The notes: a model not told the origin generated them from the sequence alone. A stretch of 64,000 nucleotides of DNA from Treponema saccharophilum DSM 2985 (GCF_000255555.1 NZ_AGRW01000030.1:1-64000), one strand, 5' to 3'. Positions 25,093 to 33,878 are shown, counted from the first letter of the stretch. Translations and numbers: made by a program.

Positions 25093-25208
25093 ACCTGTTC
25101 GATAACTTCGTTATCGCTTAAGGTCGGCGAGTTCAAAATAACCGGCCCGGAAACTTCAGGTTTCAAGCCGGTTTAATAAAAAAGACGTGCCTGTCTTTGC
25201 GGCAGGCA
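25092..25208 (+). repeat. Three consecutive hairpins between the two phosphorylase genes
   Basis: Hairpin 1: CGATAAC-TTC-GTTATCG (25100-25116). Hairpin 2: AACCGGC (25140-25146) with GCCGGTT (25067+100, i.e. 25167-25173), with inner GAAAC/GTTTC. Hairpin 3: TGCCTG (25188-25193) with CAGGCA (25203-25208). None ends in a long T-run, so they may protect or process the mRNA rather than end it. Confidence 0.65.
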
Positions 25209-25229
25209 TGAAAAAAAAGGAGCGAGAAA

Positions 25230-26225
25230 ATGATAAAAGTGGTTGGCGAGCATATTCCGAACATGCCGTGGGAGGACAGGCCGCAGGGAAAAAACGCGAA
25301 CAGCCCGGTGTGGCGCTATTCGAAAAATCCGGTAATCGGCAGGAATCCGGCTCCGAACGTGAGCAGAATCTTCAACAGCGCGGTGGCGTCATGGAAGGAC
25401 GGCGGATTTGTCGGCGTTTTCCGTGCCGAGACGTGCAGCGGAATTCCCTATCTCTACTACGGATTCTCGGAGAACGCGCTCGAATGGCGGTTCGGCGACT
25501 CCGCGATAAGAATCACCGACGAGAACGGAAACGACGTAAGCCCGAGCTACGCCTATGATCCGCGGCTCATAAGAATCGGCGACACGTACCACATCGTCTG
25601 GTGCACGAATTTCCACGGGGCGTCAATCGGAATCGCGACGACGACAGATTTCAGGACATTCACGTCAAAGGGAAACGGGTTCCTGCCTTTCAACAGGAAC
25701 GGCGTCCTTTTTCCCAGAAAAGTGGGCGGGAACTACCTCATCCTCACCCGTCCGAGCGACTCCGGGCACACGCCGTTCGGCGACATCTTCATTTCCGAAA
25801 GCAGCGATTTGCTTCATTGGGGGAACCACAAGTGGGTCATGGGAAAAAGCGGCGAATGGTGGCAGTCCGTAAAAATCGGGGCGGGGTGCGCGCCGATAGA
25901 GACGGAGGAAGGCTGGCTGCTGTTCTATCACGGCGTTACGGGAACATGCTCCGGCTTCGTCTACTCGATGGGGGCGGCGCTTCTCGACCTCGACGACCCT
26001 TCGAAAGTCCTCCACCGCTGCGGTAATTTCCTTCTCACTCCGGAGGAGGAGTACGAGGAGCGCGGATTCGTTCCGAACGTCGTCTTCCCGTGCGCTGCTT
26101 TGGTGGACGCCGCGACGAACAGGATCGCAATCTATTATGGGGCCGCCGACACGAACACCGCGCTGTGCTTCACTACGGTTGACGACGTGATATCATTCAT
26201 AAAAAAGCACGATACGATAAAATAA
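25230..26225 (+). CDS. GH130 beta-1,4-mannooligosaccharide phosphorylase
   Basis: A 331-residue GH130 subfamily 2 protein, shorter than its neighbour as expected. The start GEHIPNMPWEDRP and IPYLYYGFS are typical of this subfamily; the catalytic acid is Asp110 in YAYDPRLIRIGD. It removes mannose from the non-reducing end of beta-1,4-manno-oligosaccharides as mannose-1-phosphate. AAAGGAGCG lies before the ATG. Together with the GH130_1 enzyme it gives full phosphorolytic breakdown of imported oligosaccharides. Confidence 0.92.
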   Translation: MIKVVGEHIPNMPWEDRPQGKNANSPVWRYSKNPVIGRNPAPNVSRIFNSAVASWKDGGFVGVFRAETCSGIPYLYYGFSENALEWRFGDSAIRITDENGNDVSPSYAYDPRLIRIGDTYHIVWCTNFHGASIGIATTTDFRTFTSKGNGFLPFNRNGVLFPRKVGGNYLILTRPSDSGHTPFGDIFISESSDLLHWGNHKWVMGKSGEWWQSVKIGAGCAPIETEEGWLLFYHGVTGTCSGFVYSMGAALLDLDDPSKVLHRCGNFLLTPEEEYEERGFVPNVVFPCAALVDAATNRIAIYYGAADTNTALCFTTVDDVISFIKKHDTIK

Positions 26226-26237
26226 ACGGGAGAAAAC

Positions 26238-27017
26238 ATGCTCAGACTGAATCCGATTCATTTTGACAAAATCTGGGGCTACGAGGACTGGATTGCCTCC
26301 GTCCATCCGTCCGGATTCCAGGAGAATTTCGCGGCGGCGGCGGGAAAAGACTATCCGCTTCTCGTGAAAATCATACAGGCCGATGCCTCTCTTTCCGTGC
26401 AGGTCCATCCCGACGACGAGCAGGCGATGAGGCTTGAGGGGGAGGGCGAGCGCGGCAAGACGGAATGCTGGTATGTCCTCGATGCGGAAGATGACGCGCG
26501 CCTCGTGTACGGACTCAAAAAGGATGTCCGGATGGAGGACGTCTCCGCGGCAATTAAGGCAGGAACGCTTGAGCGGTACTTGAATTTTGTGAATGTGAAA
26601 GAAGGCGACTTCGTTTTCATTCCCGCAGGCACCGTCCATGCGATTTGCGGCGGAATCCGGCTCCTTGAAGTTCAGCAGTCGTGCGACATAACGTACCGGC
26701 TCTACGATTACAACCGCGGGCGGGAGCTTCATGTCGAAAAATCGCTTCAGGTCATAAAAAGCGGCGGCCTGCTTTCCGTCCGTCCTTTTTCAGGGGATTT
26801 CAGCTGCCGGTATTTCGCCCTTAGAAAATCCGGCTTGCCGGAGACTGGCGCGGGAAAAGACCGGCTGCTTTTCGTGCTTGGGGCGGAGAAAAACGCGGGA
26901 ATCTCGTCGGGGAAAGACGAATTCGCGCTTCGGGCCGAGGACATTTTCTTCCTGAAAGCCGGCGAAACGCCAAGCCTTCGCGGAAAGGCGGAATTCTTGG
27001 AGATAAGCGCGACGTAA
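26238..27017 (+). CDS. manA: Mannose-6-phosphate isomerase, class I
   Basis: A 259-residue short type-I phosphomannose isomerase. The Zn site is visible: Gln55 and His57 in QVHPDD, Glu76 in KTECWYV, and the His of PAGTVHAI near residue 132. It converts mannose-6-phosphate to fructose-6-phosphate, feeding glycolysis. The phosphomannomutase needed between mannose-1-phosphate and this step is not in the window. It starts 12 bases after the phosphorylase gene with GGGAG as ribosome binding site, and closes the locus. Confidence 0.93.
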   Translation: MLRLNPIHFDKIWGYEDWIASVHPSGFQENFAAAAGKDYPLLVKIIQADASLSVQVHPDDEQAMRLEGEGERGKTECWYVLDAEDDARLVYGLKKDVRMEDVSAAIKAGTLERYLNFVNVKEGDFVFIPAGTVHAICGGIRLLEVQQSCDITYRLYDYNRGRELHVEKSLQVIKSGGLLSVRPFSGDFSCRYFALRKSGLPETGAGKDRLLFVLGAEKNAGISSGKDEFALRAEDIFFLKAGETPSLRGKAEFLEISAT

Positions 27018-27060
27018 ATCCGCCGGATTCGCCGGAACGGCGCGGAAAGTATGAAAAAAG

Positions 27061-27210
27061 GCACGGGCGTGGAAGCGCGATGTGTCGTGCCGGCTTGTTG
27101 TCCCAAAAAAGTGAAGACCGTTAGGTCTGAGCAAATCCGTGTGACAACAAAAAAACGCCCGTGCTTTGTCGTGCAGAATCGGATTTTCATGGAAATCCGT
27201 TCGGCACGAC
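27061..27210. ncRNA. Highly structured intergenic element, possible RNA or palindromic repeat
   Basis: Nested stems: GCACGGGCGT (27061-27070) with ACGCCCGTGC (27155-27164); inside it TTGTTGTC (27095-27102) with GACAACAA (27143-27150); innermost AGACC/GGTCT (27115-27128). A second hairpin follows: GTCGTGC (27168-27174) with GCACGAC (27204-27210) enclosing CGGATTT/AAATCCG. Nothing coding is convincing here. It may be a structured RNA, a mobile palindromic repeat, or the decayed end of the locus. Confidence 0.4.
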
Positions 27211-27269
27211 AAAATTAAATCAACCGATTTTCAGGCAGAGCATATATTTTCTGACCAACCCCGACAAGC

Positions 27270-27605
27270 TTAGTCATCAAATATCTTTACGTTCGGAAAG
27301 CAACAACGAATTCCGGCGGAAATCGAATGGTTCATGCCGATTCCTGGAATCAAGGCAATCGTATAGCGGATGTCGAATTCCCATGACGCAACCAAATCAT
27401 CATCCGATTTGTCAACATAGAACGGAAGGCCGATACCCACCGTATTCAGGAACGCAAGCGTATTTTCGTCTATGCTCACTGTTTTGTGACTTTCTTTGTC
27501 GGTTCCGGAATTGCTCGTCGCGTAATATGCCGCATCGAACATATAGTACAAATCGGGAACGAGTTGCTTCGTTCCCGATGGCGAATGTGATTTCAGATGA
27601 TGGCT
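27270..27605 (-). pseudogene. C-terminal remnant of an outer-membrane barrel protein
   Basis: The minus-strand frame from about 27605 to the stop at 27270 reads as the end of a beta-barrel protein (SGTKQLVPDLYYMFDAAYYA..., then IGLPFYVDK and WEFDIRYTIALIPGIGMNH). There is no proper start: the first ATG is at 27551, in the middle of a strand, and the frame is closed by a stop just upstream of 27605. It lies right after the leucine-rich-repeat gene on the same strand. I read it as a broken gene whose front part was lost. Confidence 0.5.
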
Positions 27606-27660
27606 GATTCAATACGGTCAGTCATCTCTTATTTTCTTAGGTTCGATTCTTTTTCAAAAT

Positions 27661-30360
27661 CTACTTTTTGCCGTAGATGATTTCTGCCTTCAAAAGCGGC
27701 TTGTTGCCTTTATCATCGTTGTCAATTTTAATTTTTTTCCAGTCCTTCTTGCTTCCGGCATAGTATACGGTTTTGAGCGATGTGCAGTCTTTGAACGCCT
27801 TGTAGCCGATAGTCGTAACGCTGCTTGGGATTGTTACGTTTGTCAGCGATTTGCAGCCATCGAACGCCTTGTAGCCGATAGTCGTAACGCTGCTTGGGAT
27901 TGTTACGTTTGTCAGCGATTTGCAGCCATCGAACGCATTGGAGCCGATAGACGTAACGCTGTCTGGGATAGTTACGTTTGTCAGCGATGTGCAGCCTTCG
28001 AACGCACACGCGACGATAGACGTAACACCATTCGGTATTACGATATCTGTTATGCTCTCATACCAGTTTTTGTCGACATCACCGTCAGAACAATGTACGA
28101 TGACATCTCTATCAGCCCCGTAAAGTACCAGCCAATGAGCCTTTGTGCCGGTAAAGTGAATTTCTTTGAGCGATGTGCGGTTATAGAACGCACCGCAGCC
28201 GATATACGTAACGCTGCTTGGGATTGTTACGCTCGTGAGCGATGTGCAGTTTTTGAACGCCTCGCCGCCGATAGACGTAACGCTGCTTGGGATTGTTACG
28301 CTTGTGAGCGATGTGCAGCTATAGAACGCTTCGTAGCCGATAGACGTAACGCTGCTTGGGATTGTTACGCTTGTGAGCGATGTGCAATTGAAGAACGCAT
28401 AGGCGCCGATAGACGTAACGCTGTCTGGAATTGTTACGCTTGTGAGCGATGTGCAGTACCGGAACGCATTGTCGCCGATAGACGTAACGCTGTCTGGAAT
28501 TGTTACGCTTGTGAGCGATGTGCAGCCATCGAACGCATAGTCGCCGATAGTCGTAACGCCGCTTGGAATGGTTACGCTGGTCAGTGATTTGTCGCCTTTA
28601 AAAGCCTCATAGACAATGTTGCCGTTTTCTATTTTGTTGGCGATTAATTTAGTCCAGTCTACCAAAGTTGACGGAGCATACGCGTACACATTGTTTCTTG
28701 ATTTTTCGCCGGCAACCTGCGAATTGCTCTGGACATTGATGAGGCTGATACTGTTGACGTAAACGATGTACTCGGAGGGCTTGTCCACTCCTGAAGATTT
28801 CACGGAATACGTCAGCACGGCACGGATATAAGGCACGTTCATTCGGAAAAAGCTGTCGTACGCCTCGACATCGTCCTGATAGTCGTTGTATGCCCTGACT
28901 TTCGCCTCGCGGTTGGAGGCATTGGCGGACGGATATGAAGGAACAGGCTTTCCTGTGATGTTCTCGTATTTCAAAAGCCCTTTTGTGGAAAAAATGGTCT
29001 TTCCGCCAAAGACGAACGAAAGCGTATAATTCCAGCCCTGCGCATCGGAGGAGCCGTCATAGCTTCCCACGCGGAAGTACACGTCGGAGCCTTGGATGGA
29101 ATCGGTCGTGAAACTCTTCGACTCAAGGTTCTTGATGTCGGAAGAGATTTTTTCCTTGAGGTTTTCCTCGGACTGCATCGCGGATGTTCTGAGCTGATTC
29201 TCGTTTTTCTGTTTCAGATTGCTGTACTTGTTCCGTATCGACTCAAGGTCGCTTTCAAGGATTTGCTTTCCGACATCGTTCAGCGAGCCGTCCGCGTTGA
29301 TTTCGGTTTTTCTCGGCTTTTGTGACTTCCGCTCTTTCGTCTCTTTTTCGCACAGCCTGTCCTGCTCCGCATTGAAAGCGGCAATGTTGGAATCTATCGA
29401 CTTCTCGTTCGCGAGGAGAACCTGCTTCTCGCCCTCGATGACGTCAATCATCTGCAGCGCGGTCATGTTATCGACTTTCTGCTGCCTGATTTTCGCTGCC
29501 TTTTCCTCAATTTCCTTTGAAAGCGCGACGATTTTCTTCTGCGATTCTGCGCTTCGCTCCTTTGCAAGCTGCGCTTCCTCCTGCTTCCGCTTCTCGTCGT
29601 CGCGAAGCCGTGAAAGGCGCTCCTCCTCGTTTTTCTTCTGCTGCAGAAGCGTCGCCTTCTGAACTTCGATGCGGGCTTTCTCGGCTTCCTTGTCGATTTC
29701 GGAACTGCGGTTCTTCATCAAGGCAGCCTGCTCCTTTTCCAGCCTCGCAAGCTCGGCTTTGTATGTTTCAAGATTCTCCGCCGCGTCCTCGACGGAATTG
29801 GAAATAGAACCGTACTGCAAAAGCCTTTTACCTGCCGCGGTCAGATTTACCCCGAGCGCCTCGAGCAGTTTTGCGGCAGCCTCTCCGTGTGCTTTCGTAA
29901 CGAAGTCGCCTTCCGAATAAAACGGAGACGTAAAGCTGCCCTCTGTTCGTCCTGTCTCGATGTTCGTGAGCGTCGCTGCCAAACTGTACGAGGATTCTTT
30001 TTTCGTGCATACGAGCTTTATGTACGACTTCGCAGAAATCGCCTTTCCAAGCTCGAGCGGATTTTCCGCCGAGTAATACGCGGTCTCAGAATCCTTCTGC
30101 AGCTTCATAACCGTCGCTTTCTCGCCGAAATCAATCACGTCGATGTTCGAATAATTCACGAAATCGCTGATAAAATCGCGCTTCACTTTCTCGACAATCC
30201 ATTCATCGGAACTTTTTCCGTTCTCAAGCTTCGACGAATAGACAAGAACCCTCTTACCGCTTCCGCCGTCTCCGATAAAATACCCGGAGTCCGCCGAAAA
30301 CGCCGAAACGACACTTGCACATAACAAAGTTATTGCAAAAAAAACACTTCTCATTCTCAT
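27661..30360 (-). CDS. Secreted BspA-like leucine-rich-repeat protein with coiled-coil middle
   Basis: 899 residues from ATG 30360, chosen because CAGGGA lies nine bases upstream and a signal peptide follows (SVFFAITLLCASVVSAFSA). Residues about 25-190 form a globular domain resembling those found in front of other Treponema envelope proteins. About 190-410 is a charged Lys/Glu-rich coiled coil (LEKEQAALMKNR, EEERLSRLRDDEKR). The C-terminal part has ten 23-residue LRR_5 repeats (TSLTSVTIPDSVTSIG pattern), six then four, split by a 45-residue spacer. BspA proteins bind host proteins and other bacteria. The repeats are nearly identical at DNA level, so copy number may vary. Confidence 0.88.
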   Translation of the reverse strand: MRMRSVFFAITLLCASVVSAFSADSGYFIGDGGSGKRVLVYSSKLENGKSSDEWIVEKVKRDFISDFVNYSNIDVIDFGEKATVMKLQKDSETAYYSAENPLELGKAISAKSYIKLVCTKKESSYSLAATLTNIETGRTEGSFTSPFYSEGDFVTKAHGEAAAKLLEALGVNLTAAGKRLLQYGSISNSVEDAAENLETYKAELARLEKEQAALMKNRSSEIDKEAEKARIEVQKATLLQQKKNEEERLSRLRDDEKRKQEEAQLAKERSAESQKKIVALSKEIEEKAAKIRQQKVDNMTALQMIDVIEGEKQVLLANEKSIDSNIAAFNAEQDRLCEKETKERKSQKPRKTEINADGSLNDVGKQILESDLESIRNKYSNLKQKNENQLRTSAMQSEENLKEKISSDIKNLESKSFTTDSIQGSDVYFRVGSYDGSSDAQGWNYTLSFVFGGKTIFSTKGLLKYENITGKPVPSYPSANASNREAKVRAYNDYQDDVEAYDSFFRMNVPYIRAVLTYSVKSSGVDKPSEYIVYVNSISLINVQSNSQVAGEKSRNNVYAYAPSTLVDWTKLIANKIENGNIVYEAFKGDKSLTSVTIPSGVTTIGDYAFDGCTSLTSVTIPDSVTSIGDNAFRYCTSLTSVTIPDSVTSIGAYAFFNCTSLTSVTIPSSVTSIGYEAFYSCTSLTSVTIPSSVTSIGGEAFKNCTSLTSVTIPSSVTYIGCGAFYNRTSLKEIHFTGTKAHWLVLYGADRDVIVHCSDGDVDKNWYESITDIVIPNGVTSIVACAFEGCTSLTNVTIPDSVTSIGSNAFDGCKSLTNVTIPSSVTTIGYKAFDGCKSLTNVTIPSSVTTIGYKAFKDCTSLKTVYYAGSKKDWKKIKIDNDDKGNKPLLKAEIIYGKK
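27780..28610 (-). repeat. Ten 69-bp coding repeats of the LRR domain
   Basis: Each unit reads, on the plus strand, GATGTGCAG, a variable 6-8 bases, GAACGC, variable bases, then GCCGATAGACGTAACGCTG and GGATTGTTACGCTTGTGAGC with few differences. The period is 69 bp (23 codons). An irregular segment near 28010-28170 separates four units from six. Confidence 0.85.
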
Positions 30361-30520
30361 ACTGATTTTTCCCTGCATATAGTGTAGCGATTTTTTTGCC
30401 GATTGAAAATTAAAAAGCTCAGGTCGGGAAACGGAAAAACACGTTTTGATATTTCCCTTTAAAAGTAGCTTTTTTCCACTATAATATTCGGTAGCGTTTT
30501 TCATCAGGGGATTGTAGTAC

Positions 30521-32635
30521 GTGTCCGACTTTACAAGATTCATCAGCATATCATCGCTTCTTTTTATTTCGTTCTTCTGCTTTCAGACGGGAATTTTTTT
30601 GTGCTCGGGGCATAAGCTGAAGCAGAACGGCAGGCGGACGCTCGTCTTTGTCGAATTTTTCACGGGCTTCATGCTCCTGTCGGATGCGCTCGCCTACTTT
30701 TATCGGGGGAACACCACCGCGGTAGGATTCTACATGGTGCGCCTCAGCAATTTTTTCGTTTTTGTGTGCAATGCGTCGGTGTCGTTTTTCCTCTGTTTTT
30801 ATGTCTGCGAATTCATAAAGCAGTCGCGCCTGAATTTCTCGATTCTTTTGGCGCCGCGGGATTCCATGAAAAAAGGGATACCCGTCCATCTTTTCATAGT
30901 CCTCTGCCTGTGCGCCGTGAATTTCTGTCTCATCGTCGTCAGCCAGTTCACGGACTTTTTCTATTATTTCGACGACAAAAACCTGTACCACAGAAGCACG
31001 TTCTATCCGCTGAGCGTCGTTCTGGGAATCCTGCCGGAGATTATCGTTTTCACGATGCTTCTGCAGAACAGGAAAAAGCTCGCGCTGAATGTCTTCGTTT
31101 CGCTCCTGCTTTATTTCAGCCTTCCGCTGCTCAGCGTCGCCCTGATTCTCGTCAGCTACGGCTTCCCGTGGATGAACGTTTCGTTCGGGTTGGGCGCGCT
31201 CCATCTGTTCTATTCCTCGATGAAGCTTCTGGAGCTTGAATTCTGCTCGGAGAACCGCTCGGCCTTAATCGCTGGCCCCGTCTACAAAACTGAGGCCGTC
31301 TCGACCGAATCCAAAAAGCGCGTCGTGCGGAGCCACTTCTGGCAGGCGCTTTCTTTGTGCCTGGGGGGAATCATTTTCGTCCTCGTCATCGTCTCGATAA
31401 AAGGCGTGTCGCTTCCGGAAAAAAAACTGACAATCGAAAAACCGTATACCGAGAACGACGAGGAAAAATCGGTGTGCGTGACGTTCTCGCGCAACGCGGA
31501 AAAGCAATGGGTTGACGGGGATGACATTGGAAGGACGGGCGCGCAGTACGACGGCGTCATTTTCAACAACATGAAAAGCACCATCATAACCGACTGGAAA
31601 TTCTCGATTTCCGTTCCGGACAATTCCTCCGTGGACCCCGGCCCGTGGAACGGGACGTTCTCCCTTTCCGGCGGCAGGCTGAACGTCAACAAACCGCATG
31701 AAGGCGACAAGGAGAACATCCACGGCGAGGATTTCTACAGGATTACGCCCTTGAAGACGCTCGGGTTCGGCTGCATCATGTACACGCCGCACGACTACCA
31801 GCCGCTCGCGCAGGAAATCGTGTTCACCTACTCATGCGTCCTGAAGCCGCTGACGAATACGTTCTTCGACATTTTCCTCGCGCTGCTTTTCGTCGTTTTC
31901 ATCATCTCGACGACGGTCATGCTGTTCGAGGGAAAGCTCATCCGCGTCGAGGAGGAGAACCGCAAGCTTGAGAGCACCGTGAAGGAGCGCACGAGGGAGC
32001 TTGAGGCGGAAAAGAACCGCTCGGAGCATCTTCTCCTGAACATCCTCCCGAAGGAAATCGCGAAGGAGCTTTCGGCGCATCCGGAAAGCACCATCGCGAA
32101 GGAATACCCGAACGTCACCGTCCTTTTTACCGACATCGTCGGCTTCACGAAAATAAGCGGCGAGATGACGGCGGAAGAAGTCGTCACGATGCTCAACAAA
32201 ATGTTTTCGATGTTCGACGAGCGCGCGCAGCGCGAGGGAATCGAGAAAATCAAGACAATCGGGGACGCCTACATGGCGGCGGCTGGTCTCACGCTGGAGC
32301 ATTTCAACGACGGGGCGTTCAGGATGATTCGGTTCGCGAAGGGGCTTCTGAGCGACGTCCGCGCGTTCAACGAGACGTCGAACATCAAGCTCCAAATCAG
32401 GCTCGGGATAAATTCAGGCCCGCTCGTCGCAGGCGTCATCGGAAAGACGAAGTTCATCTACGACATTTGGGGTGACACCGTGAACGTCGCGAGCAGGATG
32501 GAAAGCACGGGGCTTCCGATGAGAATCCACGTGACGGAGATGACGAAAGTCCAGACCATGAGCCGCTACGAGTACAGCAAAAATACGGAAATCGACGTGA
32601 AGGGAAAGGGCATGATGAAGACGTACTTTTTGTGA
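30521..32635 (+). CDS. Membrane class III adenylate/guanylate cyclase with an extracytoplasmic CBM2-like domain
   Basis: 704 residues from a GTG at 30521 with AGGGG ten bases upstream. About seven membrane segments fill residues 1-230 (7TM sensor layout), another follows near 278-295. Residues about 305-425 lie outside and resemble a family 2 carbohydrate-binding module (GAQYDGVIFNNMKSTIITDW, then GPWNGTFSLSGGRLNV and FGCIMYTP). A further membrane helix near 435-458 leads to a coiled linker and the cyclase domain with LFTDIVGFTK, KTIGDAYMAAAG and DIWGDTVNVASRME. It probably makes cAMP or cGMP in response to an outside, perhaps polysaccharide, signal. Confidence 0.85.
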   Translation: MSDFTRFISISSLLFISFFCFQTGIFLCSGHKLKQNGRRTLVFVEFFTGFMLLSDALAYFYRGNTTAVGFYMVRLSNFFVFVCNASVSFFLCFYVCEFIKQSRLNFSILLAPRDSMKKGIPVHLFIVLCLCAVNFCLIVVSQFTDFFYYFDDKNLYHRSTFYPLSVVLGILPEIIVFTMLLQNRKKLALNVFVSLLLYFSLPLLSVALILVSYGFPWMNVSFGLGALHLFYSSMKLLELEFCSENRSALIAGPVYKTEAVSTESKKRVVRSHFWQALSLCLGGIIFVLVIVSIKGVSLPEKKLTIEKPYTENDEEKSVCVTFSRNAEKQWVDGDDIGRTGAQYDGVIFNNMKSTIITDWKFSISVPDNSSVDPGPWNGTFSLSGGRLNVNKPHEGDKENIHGEDFYRITPLKTLGFGCIMYTPHDYQPLAQEIVFTYSCVLKPLTNTFFDIFLALLFVVFIISTTVMLFEGKLIRVEEENRKLESTVKERTRELEAEKNRSEHLLLNILPKEIAKELSAHPESTIAKEYPNVTVLFTDIVGFTKISGEMTAEEVVTMLNKMFSMFDERAQREGIEKIKTIGDAYMAAAGLTLEHFNDGAFRMIRFAKGLLSDVRAFNETSNIKLQIRLGINSGPLVAGVIGKTKFIYDIWGDTVNVASRMESTGLPMRIHVTEMTKVQTMSRYEYSKNTEIDVKGKGMMKTYFL

Positions 32636-32636
32636 T

Positions 32637-33788
32637 TCACCGCCGCCGTTCCTCCGTTTTCCGTATGACGGCGTCGGCCTGCTCCTTTGCCCATTCGGGG
32701 ATTTCCCCGCTTTTCAGGAGGCCTCTTTCGGCGAGCATCCCGAGAACGTCGTCGTCCTGCGTCGCAATTTCGAAGCACGTGAACGAGCCGGCTCTTTTGT
32801 AGATGTCGGGCTTGTAGCCGAGCATAAGCCTGAGCAGCTTCCCGTACAGCGGGATTTCCTCAATGCCGTCGGGAGTCGCCCATATGAGCGGCGTCGCCTG
32901 CCATGAGCTCACCTCGTTCACGTCCCCACCGCGCTGCAGCACAAGGGCGAACAAATCGAGGAGCGCGATTTCGTCTTCTTTTGACGTTTCCGTCCCGCAA
33001 TAATTCCACTGGAACGTCAGGTTCCACAAGACCGAATCGCCGAATTTGTCGCGCGCGAGGCAGTCCGCTCCGGAAAGGATGAGCTTTTTCGCCTCCGAAA
33101 AATCCCTCCTTTTGATTGCCGAAATCAACGCGCTTTCCGCTTTCCCTTCTTCCGAAAGGATGCGCCGTATGACGTCCTTTACGTTCGGGATGTCGCCGCT
33201 CGTCAGCGTCGGGATGAGAAGGTCGATTTCGTCAACGCTTTTGTCCCACCATTTGAGCTTCTCGAGGAGGAGAATCATCTCGTCGTCAAACCGCTTCCTG
33301 ATTTCCCGCGCGGGGTTCCCGACGACGACGGAATACGCGCCGACATCGCTTCCAACAACCGCGTTCGCGCCGACAATGGCGCCGTCGCCGATATGCACCC
33401 CCGGCAAAATCACCGCGTTCTGCCCAATCCATACGTCGTTGCCGATGACGGTATTCCCTTTCAGCGGCATGTTCGTCCTGCTCGGCGGATACGCGCCCCA
33501 TCCTTCAAGCGTGTAGAACGGGAAAGTCGAGACCGCGTTCATCTGGTGGTTCGCGCCGTTCATCACGAATTCGACGCCCGCGGCAATCTGGCAGAACTTC
33601 CCGATTATGAGGCGGTCGCGGTTCCATTCGTAGAGATGCGTCACGTGGCTCTCGAAGTCGGAGTCCGCGATGTAGGTGAAGTCGCCGACGGTAATCTGCG
33701 GATTTTTGAGCGTCGGCTTGACGTAAATCTCTTTTTCGTACCCTTCAATCGGATGAACCGTCATCGGGTCCGGCTTCTTTCTCTCCAT
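32637..33788 (-). CDS. Hexapeptide acetyltransferase (CatB/Vat type) fused to an ankyrin-like domain
   Basis: 383 residues; GGAGG precedes the ATG. Residues about 10-170 are a left-handed beta-helix acyltransferase of the xenobiotic type: MNGANHQMNAVSTFPF holds the catalytic His, and the hexapeptide coils run through NTVIGNDVWIGQNAVILPGVHIGDGAIVGANAVV. Family members acetylate chloramphenicol or streptogramin A. Residues about 200-370 resemble ankyrin repeats (ALISAIKRRDFSEAKKLILSGAD, ATPLIWAT). The family is normally about 210 residues, so this is a fusion. The gene is convergent with the cyclase, one base apart from its stop. Confidence 0.8.
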   Translation of the reverse strand: MERKKPDPMTVHPIEGYEKEIYVKPTLKNPQITVGDFTYIADSDFESHVTHLYEWNRDRLIIGKFCQIAAGVEFVMNGANHQMNAVSTFPFYTLEGWGAYPPSRTNMPLKGNTVIGNDVWIGQNAVILPGVHIGDGAIVGANAVVGSDVGAYSVVVGNPAREIRKRFDDEMILLLEKLKWWDKSVDEIDLLIPTLTSGDIPNVKDVIRRILSEEGKAESALISAIKRRDFSEAKKLILSGADCLARDKFGDSVLWNLTFQWNYCGTETSKEDEIALLDLFALVLQRGGDVNEVSSWQATPLIWATPDGIEEIPLYGKLLRLMLGYKPDIYKRAGSFTCFEIATQDDDVLGMLAERGLLKSGEIPEWAKEQADAVIRKTEERRR

Positions 33789-33866
33789 TGTTTTCCTCCG
33801 GGAATTCAGGGCGCTTTTCAGGGGGAACGCGCCGTCCCGTAGGATACCAAATTCATGGATATTTGA

Positions 33867-33878
33867 TATACTGCTGCG
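33867..33878 (+). promoter_or_regulatory. Extended -10 element six bases before the radical SAM gene
   Basis: TTTGATATACT gives TATACT at 33867-33872 with the extended TGn motif, then six bases and the GTG start at 33879. No Shine-Dalgarno and no clear -35. Transcription would begin at the start codon. Confidence 0.5.

Noticed and set aside
25100-25116. loxP-like sequence (ATAACTTCGTTAT)
   Set aside because: Only a short hairpin with partial similarity; the 8-bp spacer and second 13-bp arm of loxP are absent.
28093-28587. Plus-strand repetitive ORF (RCAVFERLAADRRNAAW units)
   Set aside because: Antisense reading of the LRR repeats, whose protein has a signal peptide and a known fold.
27780-28610. 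CRISPR-like regular repeats
   Set aside because: The 69-bp period is in frame, the spacers are not unique, and the units encode LRR_5 repeats.
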